Source of the DNA: Burkholderia sp. Ax-1719 | Lineage (GTDB): Bacteria > Pseudomonadota > Gammaproteobacteria > Burkholderiales > Burkholderiaceae | Reading direction: 5' to 3' | Assembly (NCBI RefSeq): GCF_011753055.1 | Contig: NZ_VWWJ01000004.1 | Span: 186,001-250,000, forward strand | DNA: 64,000 nucleotides | Shown: positions 35,515-42,918 of the stretch, piece by piece | How positions within the stretch are numbered: position 1 is the stretch's first letter | How the letters are laid out: every line of letters begins with the position of its first letter | Notes under the pieces: generated by a model | Told to the model about the DNA's origin: nothing | The model's database searches: none | What the model saw: the letters and a program-made list of their open reading frames with translations, nothing else | Program-made: the position numbers and the translations under genes

Positions 35515-35530
35515 GTTGCATGACGAAACT
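35514..35530. promoter_or_regulatory. Imperfect AGTTGC-N5-GAAACT site, HxlR-proximal
   Basis: One-mismatch copy of the AGTTTC-N5-GAAACT palindrome, abutting the TTCCCC/GGGGAA element and 21 bp before the HxlR start codon, suggesting autoregulation. Confidence 0.55.
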
Positions 35531-35551
35531 TAAGGTACTATTCGCTTCACC

Positions 35552-36070
35552 ATGTACCGAAAACGCCTTGACGGAATGAACTGTTCAATCGCCCGCGCGC
35601 TCGACGAAGTTGGCGAGTGGTGGACGTTATTGATCGTTCGCGAATGCACCCAGGGGAGCACGCGCTTCGACGAGTTTCAGAGCGCGCTGGGGATTGCGCG
35701 CAATGTGCTCACCGCGCGGCTCGAACGTATGATCGAGTTGGGTATCCTTGAGCGCTTCCCGCTGGCGGCGCGCGCGAACACGTTTGGCTACCGGCTCACC
35801 AGCAAGGGAGAAGAGCTATATCCAGTTCTGGTCGCGCTGATGCAATGGGGCGACAAATGGCTTGCGGTGAATGGCCGGCCGCCCGTGAAGCTGGTGGAGG
35901 ACGCCAGCGGCGACCCCGTAGAGATCATGGGGCTCAGAGGGGCGGATGGGCGAACGCTGGGGTTTCAGGATGTTCGCTTTGCGCCGGGTCCTGGCGCGAC
36001 CAAAACGACGCGCGCGGTGATTGAAAATCGCAATGCGCGCGTACTGGGCGAGTCCGACGAAGAAGGTTGA
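35552..36070 (+). CDS. HxlR-family regulator
   Basis: 172-residue HxlR (MarR-like) winged-helix protein. The DNA-binding domain is residues ~8-100, with NCSIARALDEVGEWWTLLIVRE, FDEFQSALGIARNVLTARLERMIELGILE and YRLTSKGEELYPVLVALMQWGDKW. Cys11 in MNCSIARAL is the conserved position used for redox or aldehyde sensing in some family members. A C-terminal extension of ~60 residues is present. Divergent from the MFS exporter; the repeated palindromes in front of it are the best candidate binding sites, including a set 8.7 kb away. Confidence 0.92.
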   Translation: MYRKRLDGMNCSIARALDEVGEWWTLLIVRECTQGSTRFDEFQSALGIARNVLTARLERMIELGILERFPLAARANTFGYRLTSKGEELYPVLVALMQWGDKWLAVNGRPPVKLVEDASGDPVEIMGLRGADGRTLGFQDVRFAPGPGATKTTRAVIENRNARVLGESDEEG

Positions 36071-36078
36071 ATCGCGCG

Positions 36079-36999
36079 TCAGCTTTTCTGCTGCTTGCCG
36101 AAGCCGGACAACGATTGTCGTAGCCTGGGCGCGGCAAAGTCGATGAAGTTGCGCAGCTTGATCGCCATAAGGTTTCTGGACACGTGCACCAGATGAACCG
36201 GCACAGGATCCACCTCGAATTGAGGAAGCAGGATCTGCAGTTGCCCGGCTTTGAGCGCGGCGTCGGCGTCGTGCTCGAAGACCAGTGTGATGCCCACGCC
36301 GTCCACGGCCGCACTCACTGCCGCATCGGGCGCGGTCACTTCGAGTCGCGCCTTGACTTCAAGCGTCAGCAGCTTGCCCGTCGATGGCAGGCGAAAGCGC
36401 CACGGAGACAGATAAGGGCTGTTGAACACCACGCACGAATATTTCGGCAGTTCGGCGGGATCGTGCGGAACGGAGTGTTGGCCGATGAAATCGGGGCTCG
36501 CGCAAAGAATCGGCCGCAGCGAGCCAACCCGCGTGGCGATCATATTGCTGTCGGCTAATTCGCCAATCCGCACGGCGAGATCGGCGTGCGAATCGATCAG
36601 GTCGATATTGCGGTCCGAGAGCAGCAGCCGCACGGTGATGTCCGGATACTGGGCCAGAAACTGGTTGATGACGGGCAGAACGTGAAGGCGGCCAAGCTGC
36701 ACGGGCGCGGTGACCACCAGTTCCCCGCGCGCGCTGGTGAATTCACCGGTTGCCTCATGCTCCTGGTCGCGGACCATATCGAGAATGCGCCGCGCAGCGG
36801 CAACGTAGGCCGCGCCCGCGTCGGTCAGCGTGATCTTGCGCGTGGTGCGGATCAAGAGACGCGTGCCGAGCATTTCCTCGAGATCAGCGACCTTGCGGGT
36901 CAGCGTGGTGACGGGAATCTTCAACTCCCGTGCGGCGGCGGACAGGCTGCCCGCATCCACGGTGCCCAGCAGCAATTCCATGGCTTCCAGTCGGTCCAA
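36079..36999 (-). CDS. LysR-family regulator
   Basis: 306-residue LysR protein: HTH in MDRLEAMELLLGTVDAGSLSAAARELKIPVTTLTRKVADLEEMLGTRLLIRTTR-type region (residues 1-54) and an effector domain. The start at 36999 is TTG, which keeps the family-typical MDRLEAM opening; ATG at 36981 is the alternative. It converges with the HxlR gene with only 8 nt between stops. No obvious divergent target, since the upstream neighbour (ogt) is on the same strand. Target unknown. Confidence 0.88.
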   Translation of the reverse strand: MDRLEAMELLLGTVDAGSLSAAARELKIPVTTLTRKVADLEEMLGTRLLIRTTRKITLTDAGAAYVAAARRILDMVRDQEHEATGEFTSARGELVVTAPVQLGRLHVLPVINQFLAQYPDITVRLLLSDRNIDLIDSHADLAVRIGELADSNMIATRVGSLRPILCASPDFIGQHSVPHDPAELPKYSCVVFNSPYLSPWRFRLPSTGKLLTLEVKARLEVTAPDAAVSAAVDGVGITLVFEHDADAALKAGQLQILLPQFEVDPVPVHLVHVSRNLMAIKLRNFIDFAAPRLRQSLSGFGKQQKS

Positions 37000-37072
37000 T
37001 GTGTACGTCCAGAGGGGATTGAGAAGACGGATATTGTATGAGACGCCCGGGCCGGGGATCCCGCACTATCGA

Positions 37073-37597
37073 TCAGAACAACGCCTTCTGGGGCTTTGCG
37101 CCCCAGCTTGCCTCTTCGATCAGCAGCAGCCTTTCCTTGGCTGCGAGACCGCCCGCGAATCCCGTCAATTCGCCGGACGATCCAATCACACGGTGGCAGG
37201 GCGCAATGATCGAAACAGGATTGCGCCCGTTCGCTGCGCCAACGGCGCGTACCGCCCGGGGATTGCCAATCTGCGTGGCGATTTGCGCATAGGTGCGGGT
37301 CTGTCCAAAAGGGATGCTTAGCAGCGCGTTCCAGACTTTCTTCTGGAACTCCGTGCCGATGAAATTGATCTGGACATCGAAGGTATTTCGCTTGCCCGCA
37401 AAATACTCAAGCAACTGACGCTCTACTTCCAGCAGCGTGGGATCGTCATTGGCTTCCTGCAGCGTGCCCAGCCGTACGCGCCCAGGGCGCTCTTTCTCCC
37501 AGAGGATCGCCACCAGCGCGTTTTCGCGCGCGACGAGCGTGAGCTTGCCCACCGGAGAGGGCATGATCTTGTACAGGAAGAGCGTCTCGTTTTTCAT
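37073..37597 (-). CDS. ogt: Methylated-DNA--protein-cysteine methyltransferase
   Basis: 174-residue suicide DNA-repair protein that transfers the alkyl group from O6-alkylguanine or O4-alkylthymine to its own cysteine. The active site is present as IIAPCHRVIG (Cys about residue 140), with the helix-turn-helix/arginine-finger region GRNPVS before it and the C-terminal LTGFAGGLAAKERLL. Length matches Ogt rather than Ada, and no AraC-type domain is fused. It follows tag by 45 nt on the same strand. Confidence 0.94.
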   Translation of the reverse strand: MKNETLFLYKIMPSPVGKLTLVARENALVAILWEKERPGRVRLGTLQEANDDPTLLEVERQLLEYFAGKRNTFDVQINFIGTEFQKKVWNALLSIPFGQTRTYAQIATQIGNPRAVRAVGAANGRNPVSIIAPCHRVIGSSGELTGFAGGLAAKERLLLIEEASWGAKPQKALF

Positions 37598-37642
37598 GTT
37601 TGCCTCGCTTGCTTGCGCATCACGCTGCTGTGGAGCGCGTTC

Positions 37643-38395
37643 TCACGCCGTCCATACTCCCGAACTGCCGCGTCGATGGCTATCGATCAGGTGCGTATCC
37701 ACGATCCCAGCCGCTTCCATGAGCGCGAACATCGTCGTGGGGCCGACGAATTTGAAGCCGCGCTTGCGCAGCGCCTTGCTCAGCGCAAGGGATTCCTCGG
37801 ACGACGTGGGAATATCGGCGATCGTGAGCGGTGCGGGTGTGACGGCGGGTTTGAATGACCAGACGAATTCTACCAGGCCGCCATCCTCGCGCAGGGCAAT
37901 GGCTGCGCGGGCGTTGTTGATCGTTGCATCGATTTTCGCCCGGTTCCGGATGATGCCGGCGTCTGCGAGCAGGCGCTCGACATCGCGTGCGCCAAACTTC
38001 GCGACGGTATCCGGTTCGAAATTGCGGAAGGCCTGGCGGAACGCTTCGCGCTTTTGCAGGACGATCAGCCAGGACAGGCCGGACTGAAACGCTTCGAGGC
38101 TGATGCGCTCGAACAATCCGCGCTCGTCGCGTACCGGCATGCCCCATTCGGAATCGTAGTACTCGCGCAGCAAGGTATTGCTGACCGCCCAGGGTGGGCG
38201 CTTCAAGCCATCATCGCAAACGACTGCCTTGCCGTTGATGGGTGTTTCGGCGACGGCGTCGCTCGTTGCCTTCTCTTTCAAATCTCGCCTCGTGACCGGT
38301 GAAAGCTGTCGATGTTCTGCCCGGCGCCGCGGTTCTTTTGCCGCGGATACACCGCATCGGATCATCGTACCATCGGGGCGAAACGGCGGCGCCAC
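37643..38395 (-). CDS. tag: DNA-3-methyladenine glycosylase I, divergent zinc site
   Basis: 250-residue base-excision glycosylase of the Tag/HhH superfamily. The core is clear: YYDSEWGMPVRDERGLFERISLEAFQSGLSWLIVLQKR with the catalytic Glu, DAGIIRNRAKIDATINNARA, FVWSF and SKALRKRGFKFVG. An N-terminal extension of ~60 residues precedes it. Compared with E. coli Tag from memory, two of the four zinc ligands appear replaced (His17 position is Tyr; the C-terminal Cys position is Ser in THLIDSH), so the zinc snap may be absent. Starts with GTG directly after the DUF3331 stop; ATG at 38365 is an alternative. Confidence 0.88.
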   Translation of the reverse strand: MAPPFRPDGTMIRCGVSAAKEPRRRAEHRQLSPVTRRDLKEKATSDAVAETPINGKAVVCDDGLKRPPWAVSNTLLREYYDSEWGMPVRDERGLFERISLEAFQSGLSWLIVLQKREAFRQAFRNFEPDTVAKFGARDVERLLADAGIIRNRAKIDATINNARAAIALREDGGLVEFVWSFKPAVTPAPLTIADIPTSSEESLALSKALRKRGFKFVGPTTMFALMEAAGIVDTHLIDSHRRGSSGVWTA

Positions 38396-38821
38396 TCAGT
38401 CGAGGCGATATTCGACTGCCGACGCAAGAATCAACTGGCCGTCGTTGAAGGGCACCATATAGCGCCCGCTGGTCGGCCGATAGACCACATCGCCGGGCTG
38501 TATTTCAAGTCCCGTTGCCGCGCAAAGCGTGCGCGTGCGCGCGTGACACATCCGCCAGATCTGCTCGCCATAACAGCCTGAGCGCGAATCGCTCCAGCGA
38601 ACCGCAATCGTGCGCGTGGTGAGTTGGCCGATTACCACGGCCGGAAAACCGGGTTTGCTGCTGGAGGCTTCAGCGCCCTCGTTGCGTTCCGACACACGCC
38701 GGCCCTTCGTGCGCCCCCGGTGAGCGGTACGCACTTCAGGCTTCACGACGGGCGGCTTTGGTGGAAGCAATAGATCCAGCAGGGCATGTTCGAATAGCTG
38801 TTGCTCGGTCGTCTGGTGCAT
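38396..38821 (-). CDS. DUF3331-family protein
   Basis: 141-residue protein of DUF3331, a family found mainly in Burkholderia relatives. The conserved part is residues ~70-130: TRTIAVRWSDSRSGCYGEQIWRM, CAATGLEIQPGDVVYRP. It has a basic, Pro-rich N-terminal half without predicted order. Function unknown; the paired cysteines (CHARTRTLC) could bind a metal. Its stop codon touches the tag start, implying an operon DUF3331-tag-ogt. A 13-bp hairpin stands right before its ribosome site. Confidence 0.82.
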   Translation of the reverse strand: MHQTTEQQLFEHALLDLLLPPKPPVVKPEVRTAHRGRTKGRRVSERNEGAEASSSKPGFPAVVIGQLTTRTIAVRWSDSRSGCYGEQIWRMCHARTRTLCAATGLEIQPGDVVYRPTSGRYMVPFNDGQLILASAVEYRLD

Positions 38822-39325
38822 GGCTGTTCTCTTTACAAAGCGCCGAAGAAGGCCGCCAGGGCCCGGCGGGACGCTTATTCGGCGCTTTGTGTGTGTGGCT
38901 GGCCTGTCGGCGAGGCGGCGCTACACGCCGCGACGCTCGCGGTGTCGAAGGCCGTTCGCTATGGTAGGCATTCCATGAAACGCGATAAACACGGAGATCC
39001 TGAATTCACTATTCAGATGCGGTCGACAATGACGATGGCGTGAATCGTTGTGCTCGCCACCGTTACGCAACACCAGGCGCGACGATTCCGGCCGATGTGC
39101 ACTCCGGGAGGCTGGGTGTGGGGCGGACATTGCGTTCGTGAACTTGTGTCCAGACCATCCGGCCGCGCGTTTAAATCATAAGGATTGCTATGCGATCGTC
39201 GCGGGCATGGAACAGCTCTGCGTGGGCTCCGACCTTGGCAGTTGGCCCCAGACCGCGACCACCGGTTAATCTGGCACTATTTTTGTGTGTGGAGTGTTCG
39301 ACCAAACTTGCGAATTTGCGAAATA
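38822..39325. other. Intergenic stretch between DUF3331 and the SOS-type small gene
   Basis: About 500 bp. Apart from the hairpin at 38835-38890 I see no supported gene: the short open frames here lack ribosome sites and family patterns. It must hold the promoter of the DUF3331-tag-ogt operon. Confidence 0.5.
38835..38890 (-). promoter_or_regulatory. 5'-UTR hairpin in front of DUF3331-tag-ogt
   Basis: ACAAAGCGCCGAA (38835-38847) and TTCGGCGCTTTGT (38878-38890) form a perfect 13-bp stem around a 30-nt GC-rich loop. On the minus strand it ends 13 nt before the ATG at 38821, directly abutting the AAAGAGAA ribosome site. It could hide or stabilise the translation start, or end upstream transcription. 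Confidence 0.6.
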
Positions 39326-39358
39326 CTGTATAAATTAACAGTATGTGTATACGTACAG
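39326..39358 (+). promoter_or_regulatory. Two tandem LexA boxes
   Basis: CTGTATAAATTAACAG (39326-39341) is a perfect CTGT-N8-ACAG site. One base further, ATGTGTATACGTACAG (39343-39358) matches except C to A at position 1. The pair ends 13 bp before the start codon of the small gene at 39372, so it covers the promoter and leader. Confidence 0.9.
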
Positions 39359-39371
39359 TACGGAGGATTAC

Positions 39372-39656
39372 ATGAAATCGCTCATCCGCATTGTGAATGA
39401 CGAGGATCGTCAGACCGTGGAGTGGTTGCTCGCAAACGTAGGCGCGAAGCGAGTAGAGGCAGCAGTCGATCGCCTGACCAGCGGCGGGCGGCGGCCTTTC
39501 GTTTCCGCGCTGTGCCGCTATCTCGGTGCGTGGCCGCCGGTGCAGCGCCGGGCGGTAGCGGGCAAGTCGGCGCATACGGCGGTCGGCGACCTGCACCTCG
39601 CGCGTATCCGCCAGTTCCTTGCGCAGAGCAACGCCGCGAAGCTGCGGGCAGGCTGA
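39372..39656 (+). CDS. Small SOS-controlled protein of unknown function
   Basis: 94-residue basic protein starting MKSLIRIVNDEDRQTVEWLLANVG, with helix-rich sequence and a VEAAVDRLTSGGRRPFVSALCRYLGAWPP centre. I do not recognise a catalytic family. The pattern of an N-terminal helix, then AKRVEAAVDRL and HLARIRQFL, could be a small DNA- or protein-binding helical bundle. ATG at 39372 follows CGGAGG; an upstream in-frame ATG (39345) lies inside the LexA boxes and is rejected. The two LexA boxes make it strongly DNA-damage-inducible by inference. Candidate roles: cell-division inhibitor, polymerase accessory factor or toxin. Confidence 0.75.
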   Translation: MKSLIRIVNDEDRQTVEWLLANVGAKRVEAAVDRLTSGGRRPFVSALCRYLGAWPPVQRRAVAGKSAHTAVGDLHLARIRQFLAQSNAAKLRAG

Positions 39657-39725
39657 CGAAGTGAGGAAAGCGCCGTGCGTTATTTCTTCAGATTGATTGG
39701 CAGTACATAGCGAGACAGTCGGTGC

Positions 39726-40916
39726 TCAATTCACCGGCGCAGCAGCACTGCGCTGACGCCGGCCTTCGCAGATGCCCAGCGTAAAGAGGGCTAACGCCGC
39801 ACTTGCGATGGCGAGTGGCCACATCAGCACGTCATCGCCAAACACCTTCATCGCGGCGCTCGCAACAAGCGGTCCAACTATCGAGCTGGCCGTGAATGTG
39901 AGGGAGACCAGCCGCATGTTGCGAATGAGGGCGGTTTTATCGCTGCATGCGGCGGCGTACATTCCTAGCGTGATGAAGGCGCTATTCATGCCTCCGGCCG
40001 CAAAGCCGCATGCTGGAAGCATCCATGTTGCAGGTTGCGCGAGCGCGAAGGCGGCCAGCGCCAGCGTACTGAGTATCGCGCACACGATCACGGTGAAACC
40101 TAGTCCGATGCGGTCAGCCATCCAGCCAACCGGATATTGCAGCGCCATGCCGCCCAGTCCCAGGCAGGAGAGGAGCACAGCAGCCTGCGTTGCACTCATC
40201 GAGCGTGCCGCCGCGTAAAGCGGGAAGAGGCCATAAAGCGCGCCGTCGCTGAAGCCGCCAACCGCGACCACGATCATGCCGAGATAGACGAGTGCGCTGA
40301 CTGGAGCGCCACGGGCATCCTTCAGACCGGCTGCCTCAGTTGTGACCGGCAGGGCTGATTGCGTCGATGTCGTGAGCCAGAGCGGTATCGCCGCGGCGCA
40401 TGTGAATGACACACCGGCCATCATTGTCATGGCCCCACTCGGTCCGCACCATGCCGCCAGTGCCGGGGCGATGACACCCGCGCTCGCAATCAGGGTTTCG
40501 TGCACGCCCACCACGCGCCCGCTCAGCCTTTCGGGTACGAGACTGTACAGCCACGATTCGTTAGCAATCCAACGCAATCCAATACCGAATCCGCTCAGCA
40601 CGCCTGGTATGATCCAGAGCGGCCACCACAGCCAGTTCGCCGCCAGGAACGCTGCCACGCTGGCGGCAAGACCAAGCGTAACCGTTCGCTTCGCGCCAAA
40701 CCGCGTGGCGAAAACAGGAGCCAGTACCAGACCGGCAAGCATGCCTGCCCATTGTGAAGCAGCGAAGATGCCGGCGCGTTGCGCGTCCAACCCTTGATGT
40801 GCAAGCCAGACTGGCAGCACGATAAAGCCCAAGCCGAACTGGCCGATCTGCGCAAAGGTCGATACACAGGTGAGCGCGGCGATGGCCGGCCAGCGCACCG
40901 GCGCTGCCGGTTTCAC
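39726..40916 (-). CDS. MFS transporter
   Basis: 396-residue inner-membrane protein of the YfkF/YcaD-like MFS group with 12 membrane segments (LTCVSTFAQIGQFGLGFIVLPVWLAHQGL, MLAGLVLAPVFATRFGAKRTV with motif A features, IANESWLYSLVPERLSGRVVGVHE). I chose GTG at 40916, which overlaps the stop of the MarR gene as GTGA and starts just before the first membrane segment; ATG at 40958 would add 14 residues inside the MarR gene. Cotranscribed with and probably controlled by the MarR protein. Confidence 0.85.
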   Translation of the reverse strand: MKPAAPVRWPAIAALTCVSTFAQIGQFGLGFIVLPVWLAHQGLDAQRAGIFAASQWAGMLAGLVLAPVFATRFGAKRTVTLGLAASVAAFLAANWLWWPLWIIPGVLSGFGIGLRWIANESWLYSLVPERLSGRVVGVHETLIASAGVIAPALAAWCGPSGAMTMMAGVSFTCAAAIPLWLTTSTQSALPVTTEAAGLKDARGAPVSALVYLGMIVVAVGGFSDGALYGLFPLYAAARSMSATQAAVLLSCLGLGGMALQYPVGWMADRIGLGFTVIVCAILSTLALAAFALAQPATWMLPACGFAAGGMNSAFITLGMYAAACSDKTALIRNMRLVSLTFTASSIVGPLVASAAMKVFGDDVLMWPLAIASAALALFTLGICEGRRQRSAAAPVN

Positions 40917-41446
40917 GGAGCGTCCCGGGATGGCATCGGCAACCCTTCTCCGCGGCATTCGATGGGGCAACCGGCGTTCAGGCACGGCCCCTCGTCGCAA
41001 AAGCGACATAACTGCATGGCGTGTGACGAATCGCGCGTCTCGTGCCAGAGCATCTTGATCAGCATGCCTTCCAGCGCCGCGCGATCTTTCGGATCCAGGT
41101 GTCCCACGATGCGCGTCAGCATGGCTTCCCGCGCACGTCGCAGGCGCTTGACCTCGCGTCGGCCAGCAGCACTCAGCGCGATGGATACGGAGCGTTTGTC
41201 GGCGCCCGCGAGCTTCTCGACCAGACCTGCTTCAACCAGACCCGCCACCGCGCGCACGGCTGCGGGATGTGAGAGCGCGACGGACTCGCGCAACACCTCG
41301 ATAGACGCGCCCGGATATTGGTCGATTGCATTCAGCATGGCGCGTGCAGTGGCGCCGGCAAGAGCGGGGAGGGTATTGAGCGCGTACAACTCATCCGTTA
41401 CAAGAACGGCGAGCGCGCCTAGGAGGTTTTCCGTACGCTGCGTCAT
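40913..41446 (-). CDS. MarR-family regulator with cysteine-rich tail
   Basis: 177-residue winged-helix regulator: LNAIDQYPGASIEVLRESVALSHPAAVRAVAGLVEAGLVEKL as DNA-binding core, wing DKRSVSIALSAAGRREV. After the second dimerisation helix comes a C-X2-C-X4-C-X4-C-X3-C tail (LCRFCDEGPCLNAGCPIEC, residues ~147-165) that could bind a metal ion or sense oxidants. ATG at 41446. First gene of the MarR-MFS operon, coupled by a GTGA overlap. Confidence 0.9.
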   Translation of the reverse strand: MTQRTENLLGALAVLVTDELYALNTLPALAGATARAMLNAIDQYPGASIEVLRESVALSHPAAVRAVAGLVEAGLVEKLAGADKRSVSIALSAAGRREVKRLRRAREAMLTRIVGHLDPKDRAALEGMLIKMLWHETRDSSHAMQLCRFCDEGPCLNAGCPIECRGEGLPMPSRDAP

Positions 41447-42145
41447 GTGGCACCCAGATATATGCATTGCACACATATGCAGTCTGCACATGTTCTGATT
41501 GCATGGCAAGTTCAGAATATGGGTCGGAATGCGAAGTGATTTTTTGATAGTGATAGCGCGTTATCGCGAAATTGTCAGTGATTGGTATTTGCCCCGATAA
41601 GTGGTTTTTTAATGGCTTTTAATGCGGTTCGCATGCACCATTTTGTAGCGCTTTATGTGCGATGCACCAAATTGTTTAATAAAGCGGAATTGAATTGGTT
41701 TTGAAATTTTATAGCTTTCTATTTGTAAGACTGATGCGATGCTGCACCTAAAATAAAGACTGGTCAATGGCTGTAACCTCGTTCTGACAGGATTTCTGGC
41801 GTTTTAGAGGGGTTTTATAAACGTCGTATTCCCGCATCAAAAAAAGTTTGCTAGCGAGTTTTTTACTTGCTATCTTTCAGTCCACAAAACGGAATGTGCG
41901 CTTCGCCACACAATTGTCACTGTGCTATGCCGTGACACGAGAGAGCGGTGAGCGAGGCGCCAATCCTGCAAACAGTCCGCTGCTATCGCACGGATTGTCG
42001 TTGTCTTGATCCTGTCTGACGCACGACATTAGATTCGTACTGCCAATGAAGTGAATTGCCCGGTGTGATGGGCCGCGTCCGCTCGTCGGTACGGTCCGGC
42101 GCCGCAGAGAATGGGTGCATTGCGCCCAAGGGAGCGACGGTGGTG
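41447..42145. promoter_or_regulatory. AT-rich intergenic region upstream of the TonB operon
   Basis: About 700 bp, clearly more AT-rich than its surroundings between 41540 and 41900. It holds ATGCACCATTTTG (41633-41645) and ATGCACCAAATTG (41662-41674), direct repeats 29 bp apart, and TGCACCT at 41743-41749. These resemble single arms of NtrC sites, but I find no sigma54 element. No supported gene. Promoters for the divergent MarR gene and the tonB operon must lie here. Confidence 0.6.
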
Positions 42146-42844
42146 ATGAAAGGGGAAGTCAGTTTGCAACAGGCGGGCGTCGCGCGGCCCGCCCGGCCGC
42201 GAGAGTTTGGCCGCAAGCAGCAGAATCCGGTGCGCCGCTTCGGCGGTATCGCGATTGTCCTGTTGCTCCATATTGTGTTGATCTATGCCTTGATCAATGG
42301 TCTGGCGACCAAGGTCGTGCAGGTGATCCAGCATCCGATCGAAACGAAGATCATCAAGCCGGTGACGCCGCCGCCTCCGCCGCCATTGCCCACCGTGCAA
42401 TTGCCGCCGCCGAAGTTCGCGCCGCCACCGCCGCCGTTCGTGCCGCCGCCCGAGGTGCCGGTGCAGGCGCCGCCGCAGGCCACCATTACCCACGCGGCTA
42501 CGCCGACGCCCAGCGCGCCTGTGACGGCTCCGCCCGCGCCGCCCGCACCCGCTGCGCCGGCCAAACCGGTCAGTCACGAGGTAGGCGTGGTGTGCCCGAA
42601 CTCGGATCAGATCCGTTCGAGCATCAAATATCCGCAGCAGGCGCAGGAAAACAATGTAACCGGCGATGTGCTCGTCGAGTTCGTCGTCGATCCGCAAGGT
42701 CACGTCACGAACGAACGCATTGCGAAGTCCTCCGACGAGGAAAGCCTCGACCGGGCGGCCTTCAACGCAGTCAAGCAGTTCAATTGCATTTCGCAGGGGC
42801 AGCCGGTCCGCGTGCAGGTGCCGTTCTCCTTCAACCTCAACTGA
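42146..42844 (+). CDS. tonB: TonB-type energy transducer
   Basis: 232-residue periplasm-spanning protein. It has a cytoplasmic basic N-terminus, a single membrane anchor (GGIAIVLLLHIVLIYALINGL, containing the His of TonB anchors), a Pro-rich rigid span (residues ~75-150, repeated PPPPP units) and a C-terminal TonB domain (IKYPQQAQENNVTGDVLVEFVVDPQGHV, SLDRAAFNAVKQFNC). It couples the proton gradient to outer-membrane receptors. Start ATG 42146, with GTG 42140 or 42143 possible given GGGAG placement. First of a tonB-exbB-exbD-exbD-TPR run, evidently dedicated to the receptor at 47133. Confidence 0.92.
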   Translation: MKGEVSLQQAGVARPARPREFGRKQQNPVRRFGGIAIVLLLHIVLIYALINGLATKVVQVIQHPIETKIIKPVTPPPPPPLPTVQLPPPKFAPPPPPFVPPPEVPVQAPPQATITHAATPTPSAPVTAPPAPPAPAAPAKPVSHEVGVVCPNSDQIRSSIKYPQQAQENNVTGDVLVEFVVDPQGHVTNERIAKSSDEESLDRAAFNAVKQFNCISQGQPVRVQVPFSFNLN

Positions 42845-42918
42845 GGCGCGCACGGCAGCATTCGGGTGGCGATTTATCAGTCACGATTCGTAAGTTGTAC
42901 AAATGAACTGGAGCAGGC

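Noticed and set aside
38801..39269. Two short open frames (38801-39043 and 39048-39269)
   Set aside because: No ribosome sites, no recognisable sequence pattern, and the first overlaps the DUF3331 leader hairpin.
39345..39371. Upstream in-frame ATG for the SOS-type small gene
   Set aside because: It lies inside the second LexA box and has no ribosome site; ATG 39372 has CGGAGG at proper distance.
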